This document shows, piece after piece, positions 21,901-25,597 of a stretch of DNA of 25,883 nt. The stretch comes from Desulfovibrionaceae bacterium. GTDB lineage: Bacteria; Pseudomonadota; Gammaproteobacteria; Burkholderiales; Burkholderiaceae_C. The stretch is from positions 1 through 25,883 of the forward strand of contig WRJY01000334.1 of the NCBI GenBank assembly GCA_009778355.1, in the 5' to 3' direction. The position numbers and the translations under genes are program-made. Position 1 is the first letter of the stretch. Each line of letters starts with the position of its first letter. The notes below the pieces were generated by a model, which was given only the letters and a program-made list of their open reading frames with translations, ran no database searches and was not told the origin of the DNA.

Positions 21901-24199
21901 CCGTGGACGGCGTGGCCAGCACATCGCCATCCCCAAGGAGCACATCGGGAAGCGGGCTGGCGCTTTCCACCACCAACGACAGCGACGTGGTGTTGTCCTG
22001 CCGGGTCAAATCGTCGGTCAACTGTTCAAAGTCCACCACGACAAACACCGTGTGCTGGCCGGCGCGCGATGTGGTGTTCCAACTGGCTTGCACGGTCGTG
22101 CTGTCGCCGCCCACCAGCGCGGGAATGGGAATGGCGTCCCCAATCGGCGTACCGCCCGCGGAAGGATCGCCATCAAAGAACCGTACCGTGCTGGCCTGGG
22201 ATTGAACCGATCCCGCATTGGTGACTTTTGCGGAAAGGGTCAGCCGCTGCCCGTCGAAAACGGGCAACGGCGAGGCTTGGAGGTTCCCGATGGCCAGATT
22301 GGCGGCGGAAGCCGTGCGCAGCAACTGCAATGCCAGCACCGTGCTGTAAACGCTGCCCTGCCAACTGCCATCGACACGCTGGCTTTCCGCGACGAAACGC
22401 TGGGCAGCCGGCAGATCGATTTCCGTTCCGAATCCGGCATTGGCCATCGCCATGGCCGCGTTGGCGGTGTCGTGAATCGAACTGGCGCCATCCCCGAATC
22501 CGCCATCGGTGTTTTGCTTGCTCTTGAGAAAAAGTTTGGCCTGAGAGAGCGACGCCTGCGCATTGGCCAAACCAGCCAGCGCCTTGAAGGCTTGAGCGGT
22601 CACATGGACACGGCTTGGACTGGTTGGCGCATTGCCCCAGCCGCCGTCTGTGTTCTGCCACGTAAGCAAAAGATCGGCAGCCGGCTCGAAGGCATTCCCG
22701 TCGGCATTGGCCAGCCGCAAACTTTGTATCGCCAAAGCGGTGTCCAGCGGATTGCTGCGCAGGTTTTCGCCCAAACCCCAGCCGCCGTCGGTATTGCGCG
22801 CTGCCAATAGAGCTGAGACATCACTGGCTTGGCGCTCGCCGGCCGTGCTCTCGATCAATTTGCGCGCCAGGAAATCGGTATTGCTTGCTTGAAAGCCTGA
22901 AACCCAAGCCGTTGCGGTGCCCAAGCCGCTGTAGACGGGATCGGCAGACCGAAGATAGGAGCGGGCCAAGAGGGTATCGCGCGGCGCAAGGCCAGTCGCG
23001 TCCATGAAAGATCCATCGGGCTTCTGCTGGCTTTTCAGCCAAGACAGCCCAGCGGCATTGTTGCCGGGGTTTACTGCCGGCGTCCCTGGCGGCAGGATGG
23101 TGGAAGGAAGCCCAGGTGAAGTGGCGGACGGCGGTTCGGCAAAAACGTTGGCCGTTCCCATGCCATGAGTCAGTGCGTTGTAGCGCAGGCCAACCTGCCG
23201 ACGCGCCTGGGCCGCCACAGCCAATTGTGCCGGATCAATCGTTTCGCCGGGCCGCACGAGAAAGAGGAAGGCAAAACGAAAAGACTTCTGCGAAACATCG
23301 GCCGCTGGTATGCGCGGGCCTTCGACGGCGATGATGTCGTCGACCGTGACCATGTGCTTGGTGCCACGGATGGTTGTGCCCACCTGCGGGGGCAAGGCGG
23401 TTGCATCGATACCCGGCGCCTCGATGAGCATGAAGGGCGGCACCTTCGATTTGTCAATCATGCCGGCAAGGTACAGATCCAGCGCGCTATAGATGTTCCT
23501 GGTCTCTATGGCTGTAAACGAGCCATCGCCGTTATCGCGCCAGCTTGCGCCATACTCAACCGAACCCTGCGTATCCAGCAGATAGCTCCAATGCGCGCCT
23601 TCTTGGCCAAGCAGCGCATCACTGACACTCCCATTCCAGTCACGAAACTTGACGTACGATCCCCACTGGTGCTGTAACTCGTGAACAAATACGGAAAGCA
23701 TTTGCTCATAGCCTGAACTTGCTGTCGAAGCTGACCAACGAGTGACAGCAGCCATATCGATATAGCCCTGAAGAATCCCTTGACTGCCATAGAAACGTGA
23801 ATTGTCAAATTGCTCGAGGCCAATGCCCTTCACACCGTTTCGGGCAGGCGAATGAAAAGCCAGTGCGTCCGCTCCATCACTCGAAATTGTGGGGAACTCA
23901 AAGCTCGTAAACACCACCAAAAAATCGTAAACATCGGCATGCGTGCGATAGAACTCCTTGGCAACCGTCAAGCGCGGCGCGGTCAGACCCCTGTCGTAGT
24001 CACCGGAGAATTCGATGATGCTGGTGTTGTTTTCATCGCGGATGAAGCGGGCCACGCCCGGCTCTTCATTCGCCGCGTCTTTTATGACTGCCGCCGCCGA
24101 TTTCTTTTGAGACGACGCGACTGTGTCCTGCGGGGAATACGCAAACAAAGCCACGATGAGCAAAGCGCCGATGGCGCATAATTGCTTGAGCTGCTGCAT
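6974..24199 (-). CDS. Giant exported multidomain surface protein (peptidase-like, toroid, CARDB, FlgD-Ig, FN3, propellers)
   Basis: One uninterrupted frame encodes about 5,741 residues. I chose the ATG at 24199 because it begins a good signal peptide (MQQLKQL, hydrophobic CAIGALLIVALFA, cleavage near TVA/SS). The frame is also open upstream: an ATG at 24421 overlaps the previous gene's TGA, and another lies at 24439, but either would put 74 to 80 unlike residues ahead of the hydrophobic segment. No start has a clear Shine-Dalgarno. Domains in order are a HELQH peptidase-like domain, alpha/alpha toroid, five CARDB-like, FlgD-Ig, propeller, FlgD-Ig, unassigned Cys-containing part, two FlgD-Ig, Ig/FN3 series with two nested insertions, CARDB-like, four tandem Ig pairs and a hydrophobic tail. 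The likely role (inference) is a very long tethered surface adhesin or stalk carrying a peptidase-like head, working with the coupled RHS protein. Confidence 0.93.
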   Translation of the reverse strand: MQQLKQLCAIGALLIVALFAYSPQDTVASSQKKSAAAVIKDAANEEPGVARFIRDENNTSIIEFSGDYDRGLTAPRLTVAKEFYRTHADVYDFLVVFTSFEFPTISSDGADALAFHSPARNGVKGIGLEQFDNSRFYGSQGILQGYIDMAAVTRWSASTASSGYEQMLSVFVHELQHQWGSYVKFRDWNGSVSDALLGQEGAHWSYLLDTQGSVEYGASWRDNGDGSFTAIETRNIYSALDLYLAGMIDKSKVPPFMLIEAPGIDATALPPQVGTTIRGTKHMVTVDDIIAVEGPRIPAADVSQKSFRFAFLFLVRPGETIDPAQLAVAAQARRQVGLRYNALTHGMGTANVFAEPPSATSPGLPSTILPPGTPAVNPGNNAAGLSWLKSQQKPDGSFMDATGLAPRDTLLARSYLRSADPVYSGLGTATAWVSGFQASNTDFLARKLIESTAGERQASDVSALLAARNTDGGWGLGENLRSNPLDTALAIQSLRLANADGNAFEPAADLLLTWQNTDGGWGNAPTSPSRVHVTAQAFKALAGLANAQASLSQAKLFLKSKQNTDGGFGDGASSIHDTANAAMAMANAGFGTEIDLPAAQRFVAESQRVDGSWQGSVYSTVLALQLLRTASAANLAIGNLQASPLPVFDGQRLTLSAKVTNAGSVQSQASTVRFFDGDPSAGGTPIGDAIPIPALVGGDSTTVQASWNTTSRAGQHTVFVVVDFEQLTDDLTRQDNTTSLSLVVESASPLPDVLLGDGDVLATPSTVSSLPATIQIDALISNAGLAGVTDAQAVLWSDNAGTRARVAETTFSVAARATTAVQFKPTLSVAGATVYTVELDPDGLLHESTRDNNSASVTVKTVGGVSLAVDRSDITLSPDIPRPGSDVVFTVRLHNTGALDSTSFNVRYSVRSGSSVTPILTNVVQIAAGGAIEQQIPWRPDQGGGYSFIVEMDPEQVSGDSNLADNTATLDFNVAANAGLNLAVSYRDLTFTPNPALEGYDVAINALVRNVGDVAAPGNIEVQFYDGDPNSGGTPIGSTSIDALPALGSAMATINWEVPTAAERLIFVVVDPEHKLAGETDLTDNTAFTNLKVLTLPDFAISQGALALNPSVPRPGEATVLTVNVANLGEQGADNVVVSAFIGSPDDGIKLAPDVILPTLASQANASAQFSFDAPTTPGLNTITVVVNPQSAIKERVRDNNTATISLGTQEGNFSVSEAYISPNGDGVKDSTVLTYRLSSVMPVMVQVTDERGSEVRTAGPWEAASSGSWQWDGLDSDGRLVEDGRYELTVRNTEGVILGGATVEVDTNRSPLLAAIGDPAGINAGLTCALPTSMSVAMSIPDGAGFYLNAPTARNVLTDLPAGIYREDEWGRGVRLVLGGLFQANGDTPISWDSFVANEQGTRIVAYNRNLQQLMSAGGEGESRKIIFNGNVSSLIGLSQDGGEVFVVLGDSSLSAINTNTGARRALGLSNVYNIRQSPDKQRLIADSYTGGTVWLDLVNGGSQSLPATASNYYWSPDGKFLVGYKVGAFVLLDANGNSYSEISTENQSGTEAWAEDSSELYIPIAQDCSTVDNQPTECTLTIRRIEVGSGRSADLMVLTYNLNDGTVKSGLNSFSSRSDSVIIVPIQRIRPMANLMAVPGRYELLAHLYTSSAQGDSVPGNVFRGDFGYRLIDLRSHSVISDIDFDGAPPEVGQSQFIEYGRALQYWSAANPAHLTQCVSEEQYGHNDSYVFRTLANLQTDLALTRQPDGVSVKVHGGVADKNFARYWLDYASDDAPDVWHPIISASATPVWDKDLTLWVSPGVGRYTVRLTAEDLAGNQAQKLRRVTIADNGPPITNVVREPAYISPNGDGINDEMTLSYRVLEPVNLEFGIYNQQGALVRTMSRSHPVGAVDAAIVWDGRDNNGQIVADGEYRINVVGFDFFVTVDNSAPVIDALKSGPPFSLCPDSPCRTTELRWSVTDVNFDLVQLEVGDGAAPSQWRPYMDATRLANNMAGSNAVYLPLADYVGKRYRLTATDLAGNRTVAQFDPAQPAVQLMLTGQILDHELQDGETPPVPPTVWNGSWSNAQQRRLRPSAGIAMIFAETLDDPIVAVSVQFNEDQLAQQGEWLEQPNVQVYPLKTGQQVPYLVNKVETPPTDWTSEQSVLDDSNSIPQNFGMVEFFNNNIPVEKGVRLRLKLIGRSGTQYITNEIVAIYINPPKLQAAIGSINETNLNGVVTLSNSSEAQKLDIFIFSPDDPYYVLGRKIFSAGSDFIGNGILVPINQTGRYVSCAQYVLKAVATLSDGQTLTAAFGGKNCGGVQFKLRPDFADCEESAPYRLHGFATPTPGDMGAVPLLSMEVYAESPNGGRQLVFNVVNPVYQPYEFTFDHGVFPEGDVTLTGVTTDLDGVKRSTSFVVPADHTPVALRITYPQENQRVCAIPELHPRPGAGAETVNALRPVVQIDDAAGFDYLLEFRLGDDENALWQPVYGDLPSLYYPDPRTSANLTSAALPYTEKEYYYYPSLSPAPRAYLTGKHIAGELGPITNISGPVTARVTAYDWSGAQVCRQVSFYLDGTVDVGPASVDRKLFSPGTSSSLSSVALSIDPLEPLAVTAIVRRIEIDDSGRQRVGDVVRNLSTHLSVPTGQRDLVWNGKDDAGNYVADGLYTFDITYEDGCGNLKAPSVGNEVDAVRRSLEVEVDRTPPALLLDRPAAGDVTSLFLDIFGSATDKNLQQWTLEYSVDSAPDVWTVLASQTTGVDLRKLATLNATSMEGVITLRLRAVDKVELATEMTRNLRLIAPIPLIRKFATSPDPFSPNGDGRRDALNIAYDVFQPAALDLTIKRNGAAVRHLLSQSLAVPGERALVWNGLDDASAPVPDGEYTVEIQATSSADPTNVQTEQSTVLLDATPPLFTLNSALKPFMPGNAALMGSVSDLSLISYQVYIEGPLPSTRRVLLTEGSENIANSLLGTLDQLGLDDASYRIRVLASDAAENSTNFQSDDFELDSKVPDVSFSNPAPGTFVSRARPAQITGLLDDRNLLTAELKIGGASVLTQTVASSPASVSFAFDGSEMPDGAYATQLIGTDKAGNIGVANASINIDNTPPVALIASPAANAPIGTQVPVIGTASDANIESWKLELGSGVGQSVDSLTVIARGTGNIDNAELAQLIGLPPDGPATLRLTVEDKGGNVSVFDVPLQIDATPPNAPVLSGQREQRNDARLSWTQADDPARIAGYNLYRNGGKINTQPLTDLQYLDAGLIDGSYAYTVTALSRSGVESAPSNTVNIIVSPGPLAQITKPEADSAVGGLVSIEGSAYSLTNFRDYEVSVGAGDAPDTWTVLRTSPLPVQGGVLATWSTAGLPEDAVYTIRLVAADIQGGTTTAQVKVNIDNTPPAQPLGLQAQLSGDNDVSLSWTANTEPDLAGYLLYRDGQLVNQIDPTDNSIRPYLLGATTYLDKARPDGTFVYTVVAVDKADNQSIPSNPASVMVDTRPPHAVIMQPADRANVDGVVYVRADSEDTDIATVRFEFKSSASPDWSVIGVSATAPYSVNWDTQGVPDGPTQLRAVATDLTDHTDPAPDAITVMRKNLARPLAPQDLTARVDGGDVTLNWTASGSSDLRGYYIQRTDPPDANGQSATTRLNAAPVTDTTFVDAGRPDGRYQYQVLAVNNNDNESDATPVVTAVVYTTRLKQPYTPVPQDSTPLTGSSPNATDAVTVVDAPETGTPVTQSITPDEQGHFSADALPLAKGANIFSARQTDAAGNRSRAGTARVARGDPPAAPASVTAVASGLVYQTTWAASASADVAGYVVGLDGQANSQPFSFVTASASSTTAYYASANNAIDADDYSAWQPDAADPQPSIELGTAGKELMTGLSIVWSPYMAGPAHFVIEAWDGYVWAPLKEETANTDSSLQLTLDPPYYTDRIRISFAASVNGYSDAIVSDVQGKSLPVVAGAAADVPARDGVHTVSVRALSALGLLGEAASSSPTEIGDATAPPPVVASASVSGDMVTVSWTESLAPDLAQYEVWRDGVLIATASVGQPRLYVDGPLVNGHYVYTVRPVDQVGNQGEMSNEAAADIALPVPEAPLLSLQAPPNGGQLLLTWQAPASGATIACYAVYRSATAGGPYDSLGTTDFDTLTYSDTAVINGSRYYYVVRSCDAAGNESAPSNEVNGVPADLVAPLAPVIFYPTDSGHPISTGQSSTAVRLFTEPGAQVVLSRDGVMLSSVTALGALGSTAVSDYSWAWAAAPRADMVATMLGNTLVIRRVTPAADGNAASTVLQTISGVDFGAALAWSPDAARIALPTYSGGVKVVQVSDGSVTGSAFGSIVTAMAWHPDGTRWIVLTNNGMDLAEVQINSGASRVIATAASQFTNLALSPDGEHVAVMDGAALALLSLADGSSTPVTGPAPYVYGPQMTWAPDGNSLYFLARDAISGFNQVYRVQLGQSSPVAVTAQANGVDQFSLSPIGLLTFVSGGQLNTLDGAGAVSLVSSLQNYVYGIQWANSGALFVLDSSGLNALLLPGTAVFPFIPLNSGQNLFVAQATDASSNTGPQSEAISVTYDPAQIARPDFSVQAPDLTVLPAVPTVGAASRITLVVHNLGTVTAPDAAVRMIAISPDGAHIELLNTRTTAMAAGGSQVFRVDTAFNVAGDWQLSVVVDPDDEVDETSKDNNALVSPLRVADATSARTVAVSLANPAYPVGSILTGSVTLFNGQADMAGQINLGIEDAQGYVVATLPAQSQPLLPYGQSRTVDFSWTVPAIYDGAYQVHAVWADGSAVLAQGAAAFQVTPNVQASARVNSDRAAYALGSAARIVAQIDPAGSSPTTSLAQAAIRVRNAQGIAVLETLDSIGLVSATELAKTLDTANLSLGTYTVELSVGFGGQEIARASAAFDIVAAASPVAALAGDIELDRASVLYTGNISGTAVLTNAGGADLGSLQYEVDVIDPRSNTVLASQMQDLAGLAPGAEARAAFSFSAAGMPIGALWLQLRAPDLLKQREVTVFELDPPTVLINQPVNGAYLRAAQSVLAAATDLLSGVRSVEFQVDGGNWLAMTLSDPVQSNYVGVLPPLPDGAHQVAARATDNSGNVSQPVRSDFVVDSVPPVIAISGVADAAAYTDPVTPVILVTDLNLSVTQILLDGAPYVSGVQISQAGAYVLQVDAIDLAGNTASQTVRFSVSATAGDVTPPVIDIRTPLEDAYIRRGVSGLSATVVDAESAVATAEFSIDGDAFHPLAIDASQGIAGLYTASLDELAEGPHSVVVRATDTQGNEAATGARHFTVDNTPPVITITGVSAGRYSAAVTPVISVTDAALLGSSATLNGVAYASGTPIAANGHYTLTVNAEDKAGNASTSTLKFSIRLPVADATPPDVFIEQPAEAAYVRSGALLIVSATDTDSGVASVEQKLDALPSWTSMDVSATTGKYILDIGSLPDGLHAASVRATDNANNTSPVQARQFTVDNTPPDIVISSVANDGQYPGSASAVVAISDLHLSSSSVTLNGQPYVSGSAITAPGPYTLTAAGRDLAGNETIVSIKFEVTASNPDAPVVTIAAPAANAVVQSGSPVQASVLPFDQVSHLEMAIDGSAGYTAMHPLGNGGYDAPVPNRADGPVTLRVRAVDAGGVSYPDVTRAFIVDNTPPVIDQLSVADGGSYPADQIIWFRVTDLHLDSVVSTLDGQPISPGQIAISLGMHQLQITARDLAGNQAEQIIFFMTTDTPAPLTPVPRNPVPIPVWPMKNIMLFLLCLFMVLGARGVFRREAR
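6977..7072 (-). other. C-terminal hydrophobic sorting/anchor tail
   Basis: The protein ends PIPVWPMKNIMLFLLCLFMV followed by LGARGVFRREAR. This is a proline-rich motif, a hydrophobic helix of about 17 residues and a basic tail: the tripartite form of IPTL-CTERM/PEP-CTERM-type signals. The short motif (IPVWPM) does not match IPTLSEWG or VPEP exactly, so the class is uncertain; a simple membrane anchor is also possible. Confidence 0.6.
7105..9239 (-). repeat. Four tandem copies of an Ig-pair unit (about 535 bp, 178 residues each)
   Basis: Unit starts are near 9239, 8706, 8164 and 7628. Each unit holds two Ig-like halves. The first half begins PP-V-I-P--AYVR-G and contains DSGVASVE, LPDGLHAASVRATDN and FTVDNTPPVI. 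The second contains VTPVISVTDLHLSSSSVTLNG, then Y-SGT-I, and ends AGNQAEQI or similar. The copies are clearly related but diverged. They place a long repetitive stem next to the C-terminal membrane tail. Confidence 0.85.
9240..10560 (-). other. CARDB-like domain and further Ig/macroglobulin-like domains
   Basis: The segment 10200-10560 is CARDB-like (ARPDFSVQAPDLTVLPAVPT ... VVVDPDDEVDETSKDNNALV). It is followed by two or three beta domains that resemble MG2 macroglobulin-like or other Ig folds, with starts such as VSLANPAYPVGSILTGSVTL and RVNSDRAAYALGSAARIVAQ. They lead into the tandem Ig-pair array. Confidence 0.55.
10565..11700 (-). other. Ig-like domain split by beta-propeller 2
   Basis: The first half of the Ig-like domain (about 11700-11575) reads VRLFTEPGAQVVLSRDGVML. 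The second half (about 10675-10565) reads FPFIPLNSGQNLFVAQATDA. Between them lie at least five WD40-like blades: LAWSPDAARIALPTYSGG, MAWHPDGTRWIVLTNNG, LALSPDGEHVAVMDG, MTWAPDGNSLYFLARDA and SLSPIGLLTFVSGG. The propeller is therefore carried on a loop of a host domain rather than strung in line. Confidence 0.75.
11715..15540 (-). other. Alternating Ig-like and FN3 domains
   Basis: Several Ig-like units ending in ID-TPP alternate with six fibronectin type III domains. The FN3 domains lie near 14390-14650, 13790-14075, 13200-13490, 12290-12945 (interrupted), 12000-12290 and 11715-12000. FN3 signatures are clear, for example VSLSWTANTEPDLAGYLLYR and VTLNWTASGSSDLRGYYIQR, each followed by Y-Y-V-AV and a S-PS-P edge strand. 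The arrangement suggests an extended flexible rod. Confidence 0.8.
12425..12800 (-). other. Discoidin/F5-8 type C-like domain inserted in an FN3 domain
   Basis: The FN3 that begins PAAPASVTAVASGLVYQTTW is broken after DVAGYVVGLDGQ. The inserted block has discoidin features: AYYASANNAIDADDYSAWQP, then IELGTAGKELMTGLSIVW, FVIEAWDGYVWAPLKEE and DRIRISFA. The FN3 then resumes with GVHTVSVRALSALGLLGEAA. Discoidin-type domains bind glycans or lipids; ligand unknown here. Confidence 0.65.
15540..16540 (-). other. FlgD-like Ig modules 3 (degenerate) and 4, with an Ig-like domain between
   Basis: Module 3 (about 16150-16540) begins RKLFSPGTSSSLSSVALSI, so the NGDG of the loop is lost, but it retains WNGKDDAGNYVADGLYTFDI. 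Module 4 (about 15540-15850) has PDPFSPNGDGRRDALNIAY and WNGLDDASAPVPDGEYTVEI. Between them is an Ig-like domain (DRTPPALLLDRPAAGDVTSL onward). Confidence 0.7.
16560..18060 (-). other. Unassigned, more AT-rich, cysteine-containing segment of the giant protein
   Basis: This part has no Ig, FN3 or propeller signature that I recognise. It is visibly richer in A+T (for example tttatatatatagc near 17600) than the flanking arrays. It carries cysteines at SCAQYVLKA, KNCGGVQFK, FADCEES and QRVCAIPE, and an aromatic run KEYYYYPSL. It reads as continuous coding sequence in the same frame. It could be an acquired central domain. Confidence 0.55.
18400..18700 (-). other. FlgD-like Ig module 2 (SPNGDG)
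   Basis: EPAYISPNGDGINDEMTLSY opens the module and WDGRDNNGQIVADGEYRINV closes it. It lies between an Ig-like segment after propeller 1 (DLAGNQAQKLRRVTIADNGPP) and the unassigned Cys-containing region. Confidence 0.75.
19000..20290 (-). other. Beta-propeller 1 (WD40/TolB-like)
   Basis: Blade-like units with SPDG-type turns are visible: GLSQDGGEVFVVLGD, RQSPDKQRLIADSY, YYWSPDGKFLVGYK and AWAEDSSELYIPI. Cysteines are present (for example the pair in QDCSTVDNQPTECT). The sequence around 19150-19600 is more AT-rich than its surroundings. A protein- or glycan-binding platform is the usual role for such propellers. Confidence 0.6.
20290..20560 (-). other. FlgD-like Ig module 1 (SPNGDG)
   Basis: The module starts AYISPNGDGVKD and closes with WDGLDSDGRLVEDGRYELTV, the classical FlgD/CHU_C-type Ig signature. 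The SPNGDG loop probably binds calcium. It links the CARDB string to the first propeller. Confidence 0.75.
20560..22285 (-). other. Five tandem CARDB-like Ig domains
   Basis: Five units of about 115 residues share the CARDB pattern: a start near PxRPGSDVVFTVRLHNTG, a middle V-FYDGDP-SGGTPIG in two of them, a VVVDPE strand and an N-LADNTATL ending. Boundaries are roughly 22285, 21960, 21620, 21260, 20920 and 20560. CARDB is a cell-adhesion-related Ig-fold domain common in large secreted proteins. Domains 1 and 4 share the FYDGDP/FFDGDP loop and look most alike. Confidence 0.8.
22290..23050 (-). other. Alpha/alpha-toroid (terpenoid cyclase/prenyltransferase-like) repeats
   Basis: Residues about 385-636 contain five helical repeats ending in the QW-like signature: QQKPDGSF, RNTDGGWG, QNTDGGWG, QNTDGGFG and QRVDGSW, each preceded by a DTALAIQSL- or HVTAQAFKAL-type helix. 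This matches the squalene-cyclase/prenyltransferase/alpha-2-macroglobulin TED barrel superfamily. I see no DXDD cyclase motif or thioester Cys-Gln pair, so a binding or structural role is more likely than catalysis. Confidence 0.8.
23110..24110 (-). other. HELQH zinc metallopeptidase-like domain
   Basis: Residues about 30-363 (numbered from the ATG at 24199) include VFVHELQHQWGSYVKF, giving His173, Glu174 and His177 of a gluzincin-type HExxH motif. Glu200 and His203 in GQEGAHWSYLL are possible third ligands. A later YSALDLYLAGM-KSKVPP segment resembles a motif I associate with other large secreted bacterial proteins that carry a HExxH domain, though I cannot name a Pfam family. The domain lies directly after the signal peptide, so it would sit at the distal end of a C-terminally tethered protein. 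Activity and substrate are unknown. Confidence 0.7.
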
Positions 24200-24417
24200 T
24201 CCGGGCAGCCAGGCACCAAGTATCTTCAGCAAGTTGCGCGAAGGAGACCAGGAACCAGCGGCGCATCCAGAGACCCTCGGCCTCCCGGGCGCTTCTTCCG
24301 AGAACTGGTTTGCGTACTGCTCGCAGGATGAACCGCCTTGCGATTTGCTGTCAAACCGCACTGCTGCGCATACCCCGGCCGCGGAGCCGGTGGCGGAGCT
24401 TTTCGACGGTACGCTGG
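24200..24417. other. Gap between the small gene and the chosen start of the giant gene
   Basis: The giant frame is open through these 218 bases, but the encoded peptide (C- and S-rich, with AGG codons) looks unlike the rest. On the minus strand there is a small inverted repeat CCGGC/GCCGG (near 24380) and a TTGACA at 24354-24349 without a matching -10 box. I see no convincing promoter or terminator, so co-transcription is likely. Confidence 0.4.
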
Positions 24418-24909
24418 TCATCGCGGTGCAACCGCCCATCCACTAGCAGCCGCTCGCGCTGGGGGTGCCACCGGTACGACCGTCCATCCACTAACAACCA
24501 AGCGCGCTGGAGCCGCCAAGCGCATTACGGTAGTTACTTGTTCGCCATTAACCAAGGCGATAGTGATGCGCTCAACGGCTTCCCGTCCTGGTGCGTTCGT
24601 AGGTTGAAATACGGCTGTGCTACCCGATATAGCCATCAAACACACTGCAAGTTGGGGAATTGCAGCGCCGCGCTTCAAAATGGTCAGATCCCCGTCATCG
24701 ACCTTGACCACTACCTGCTGGCGCTTGGCGTCCAGCGCAACGACGCGCAGCGCGGCTTGATTGGTCGTCGCCCAACTCCACCGGTTCATTGCGGCAGGCG
24801 ACTCCCCGCGACGTGGAACTTGGGCTGATGAACCCAAAGGCAGTGCGCAGACAAGAGCCGCGACGGCCAGCACAATCCAGCTTCTTCTTGCGGTTTTTGA
24901 CAGAACCAT
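24418..24909 (-). CDS. Small exported protein of unknown family
   Basis: I chose the ATG at 24909 (163 residues) because it begins a clean signal peptide: MVLSKTARRSWIVLAVAALV, then CALPLGSSA before QVPRR. The frame is open up to a TTG at 24999, with ATGs at 24990 and 24927; no start has a good Shine-Dalgarno. The mature protein is beta-rich (ALRVVALDAKRQQVVVKVDD, then ERITIALVNGEQVTTVMRL) with one cysteine. It ends in two copies of a 16-residue unit, PARLVVSGWTVVPVAP and PARAAASGWAVAPR. I do not recognise the family. Its stop codon lies at 24420-24418, 218 bases before the giant gene's chosen start and overlapping that gene's alternative ATG. By context it is probably a periplasmic or surface accessory of the giant protein. 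Confidence 0.7.
   Translation of the reverse strand: MVLSKTARRSWIVLAVAALVCALPLGSSAQVPRRGESPAAMNRWSWATTNQAALRVVALDAKRQQVVVKVDDGDLTILKRGAAIPQLAVCLMAISGSTAVFQPTNAPGREAVERITIALVNGEQVTTVMRLAAPARLVVSGWTVVPVAPPARAAASGWAVAPR
24436..24531. repeat. Degenerate 48-bp tandem repeat
   Basis: The word ccatccact recurs at 24436 and 24484, and each copy runs on through a gcgctgg block; a partial third copy seems to precede them. The period of 48 bases keeps the reading frame and encodes the repeated PAR---SGW-V-P unit at the C-terminus of the small exported protein. Confidence 0.6.
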
Positions 24910-25597
24910 CCGTTCAGCAAACGCCATCAAGCCCGGATCGACTTCGAATCCGCCAAGCTTGTCTCCTTCCGCGTTTACTCTCAATTGCATCACCTGCAAA
25001 GAAATGATGGAGGCCCGTTTTCAATGCGTTTCATGTGCCCCCGCCATGTCAAGATATTTGAAGATTGCCTCGTGCAGCCGCAGTACAACAGCCTGCATGA
25101 GCCAAGCTCACGCCATCAATCCGTATCGCATCGGTAAAGCAAAGACAACGCGTAGCTGAAACCCGTCCCAGCAGCAACTACGGCAGCACTACGACACAGC
25201 AGGGTGCAACGTTTTTGGCAGTTTTCCTGTCAATACGTTTGCACGCCTTGCAAAGAAAAGAGGCTAACAGGTATCAATAACGCCAGCAAGCACTTATAGT
25301 GTAATTTTTTGTAAAGCATAGAACTTTATGGAACATAGATGCGCACAGTCGCGCCTTTTACCGTTCAGTCTCATGCCAATCCGCATGCCTTGCCGACTTG
25401 TTGCTTTTTTGCCGCTGTAGTGACCGCTCTTGGACTCGCTCCTTCTCGTAATCGACAATCGCTTTCAGATCATCGTCCTTGACGCGAATGCCCAATCTGG
25501 TGACCACAGGTTCACGCTGGTTTATCATGCGCCGAATGAAGGTTGAACCATGGAAATTTCGCGCGGCAAACACGCGGCGCGGTAAGTGGCGCGGCAG
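24910..25597. other. Intergenic region upstream of the minus-strand block
   Basis: This is the likely promoter region of the three-gene block and of the divergent phosphatase gene. It holds an AT-rich patch at 25285-25330 (plus-strand tatagt at 25295-25300). Two exact minus-strand TTGACA hexamers lie at 25233-25228 and 25052-25047, but neither has a TATAAT-like box at 16-18 bases. I cannot name a promoter, and I see no tRNA, repeat or terminator. A doubtful small ORF lies at 25358-25528. Confidence 0.4.
25358..25528 (-). CDS. Possible small hypothetical protein (56 residues)
   Basis: From the ATG at 25528 the minus strand encodes a charged, mostly helical peptide (TRLGIRVKDDDLKAIVDYEK, then ERVQERSLQRQKSNKSARH). 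The part outside the phosphatase overlap has natural-looking composition. No Shine-Dalgarno is visible and I recognise no family. The frame extends antisense through the phosphatase gene to 25774, which I take as chance. It may not be expressed. Confidence 0.25.
   Translation of the reverse strand: MINQREPVVTRLGIRVKDDDLKAIVDYEKERVQERSLQRQKSNKSARHADWHETER

Noticed and set aside
24349..24354. Minus-strand TTGACA ahead of the giant gene
   Set aside because: The hexamer 17 bases on reads TCATCC, which is not a plausible -10 box.
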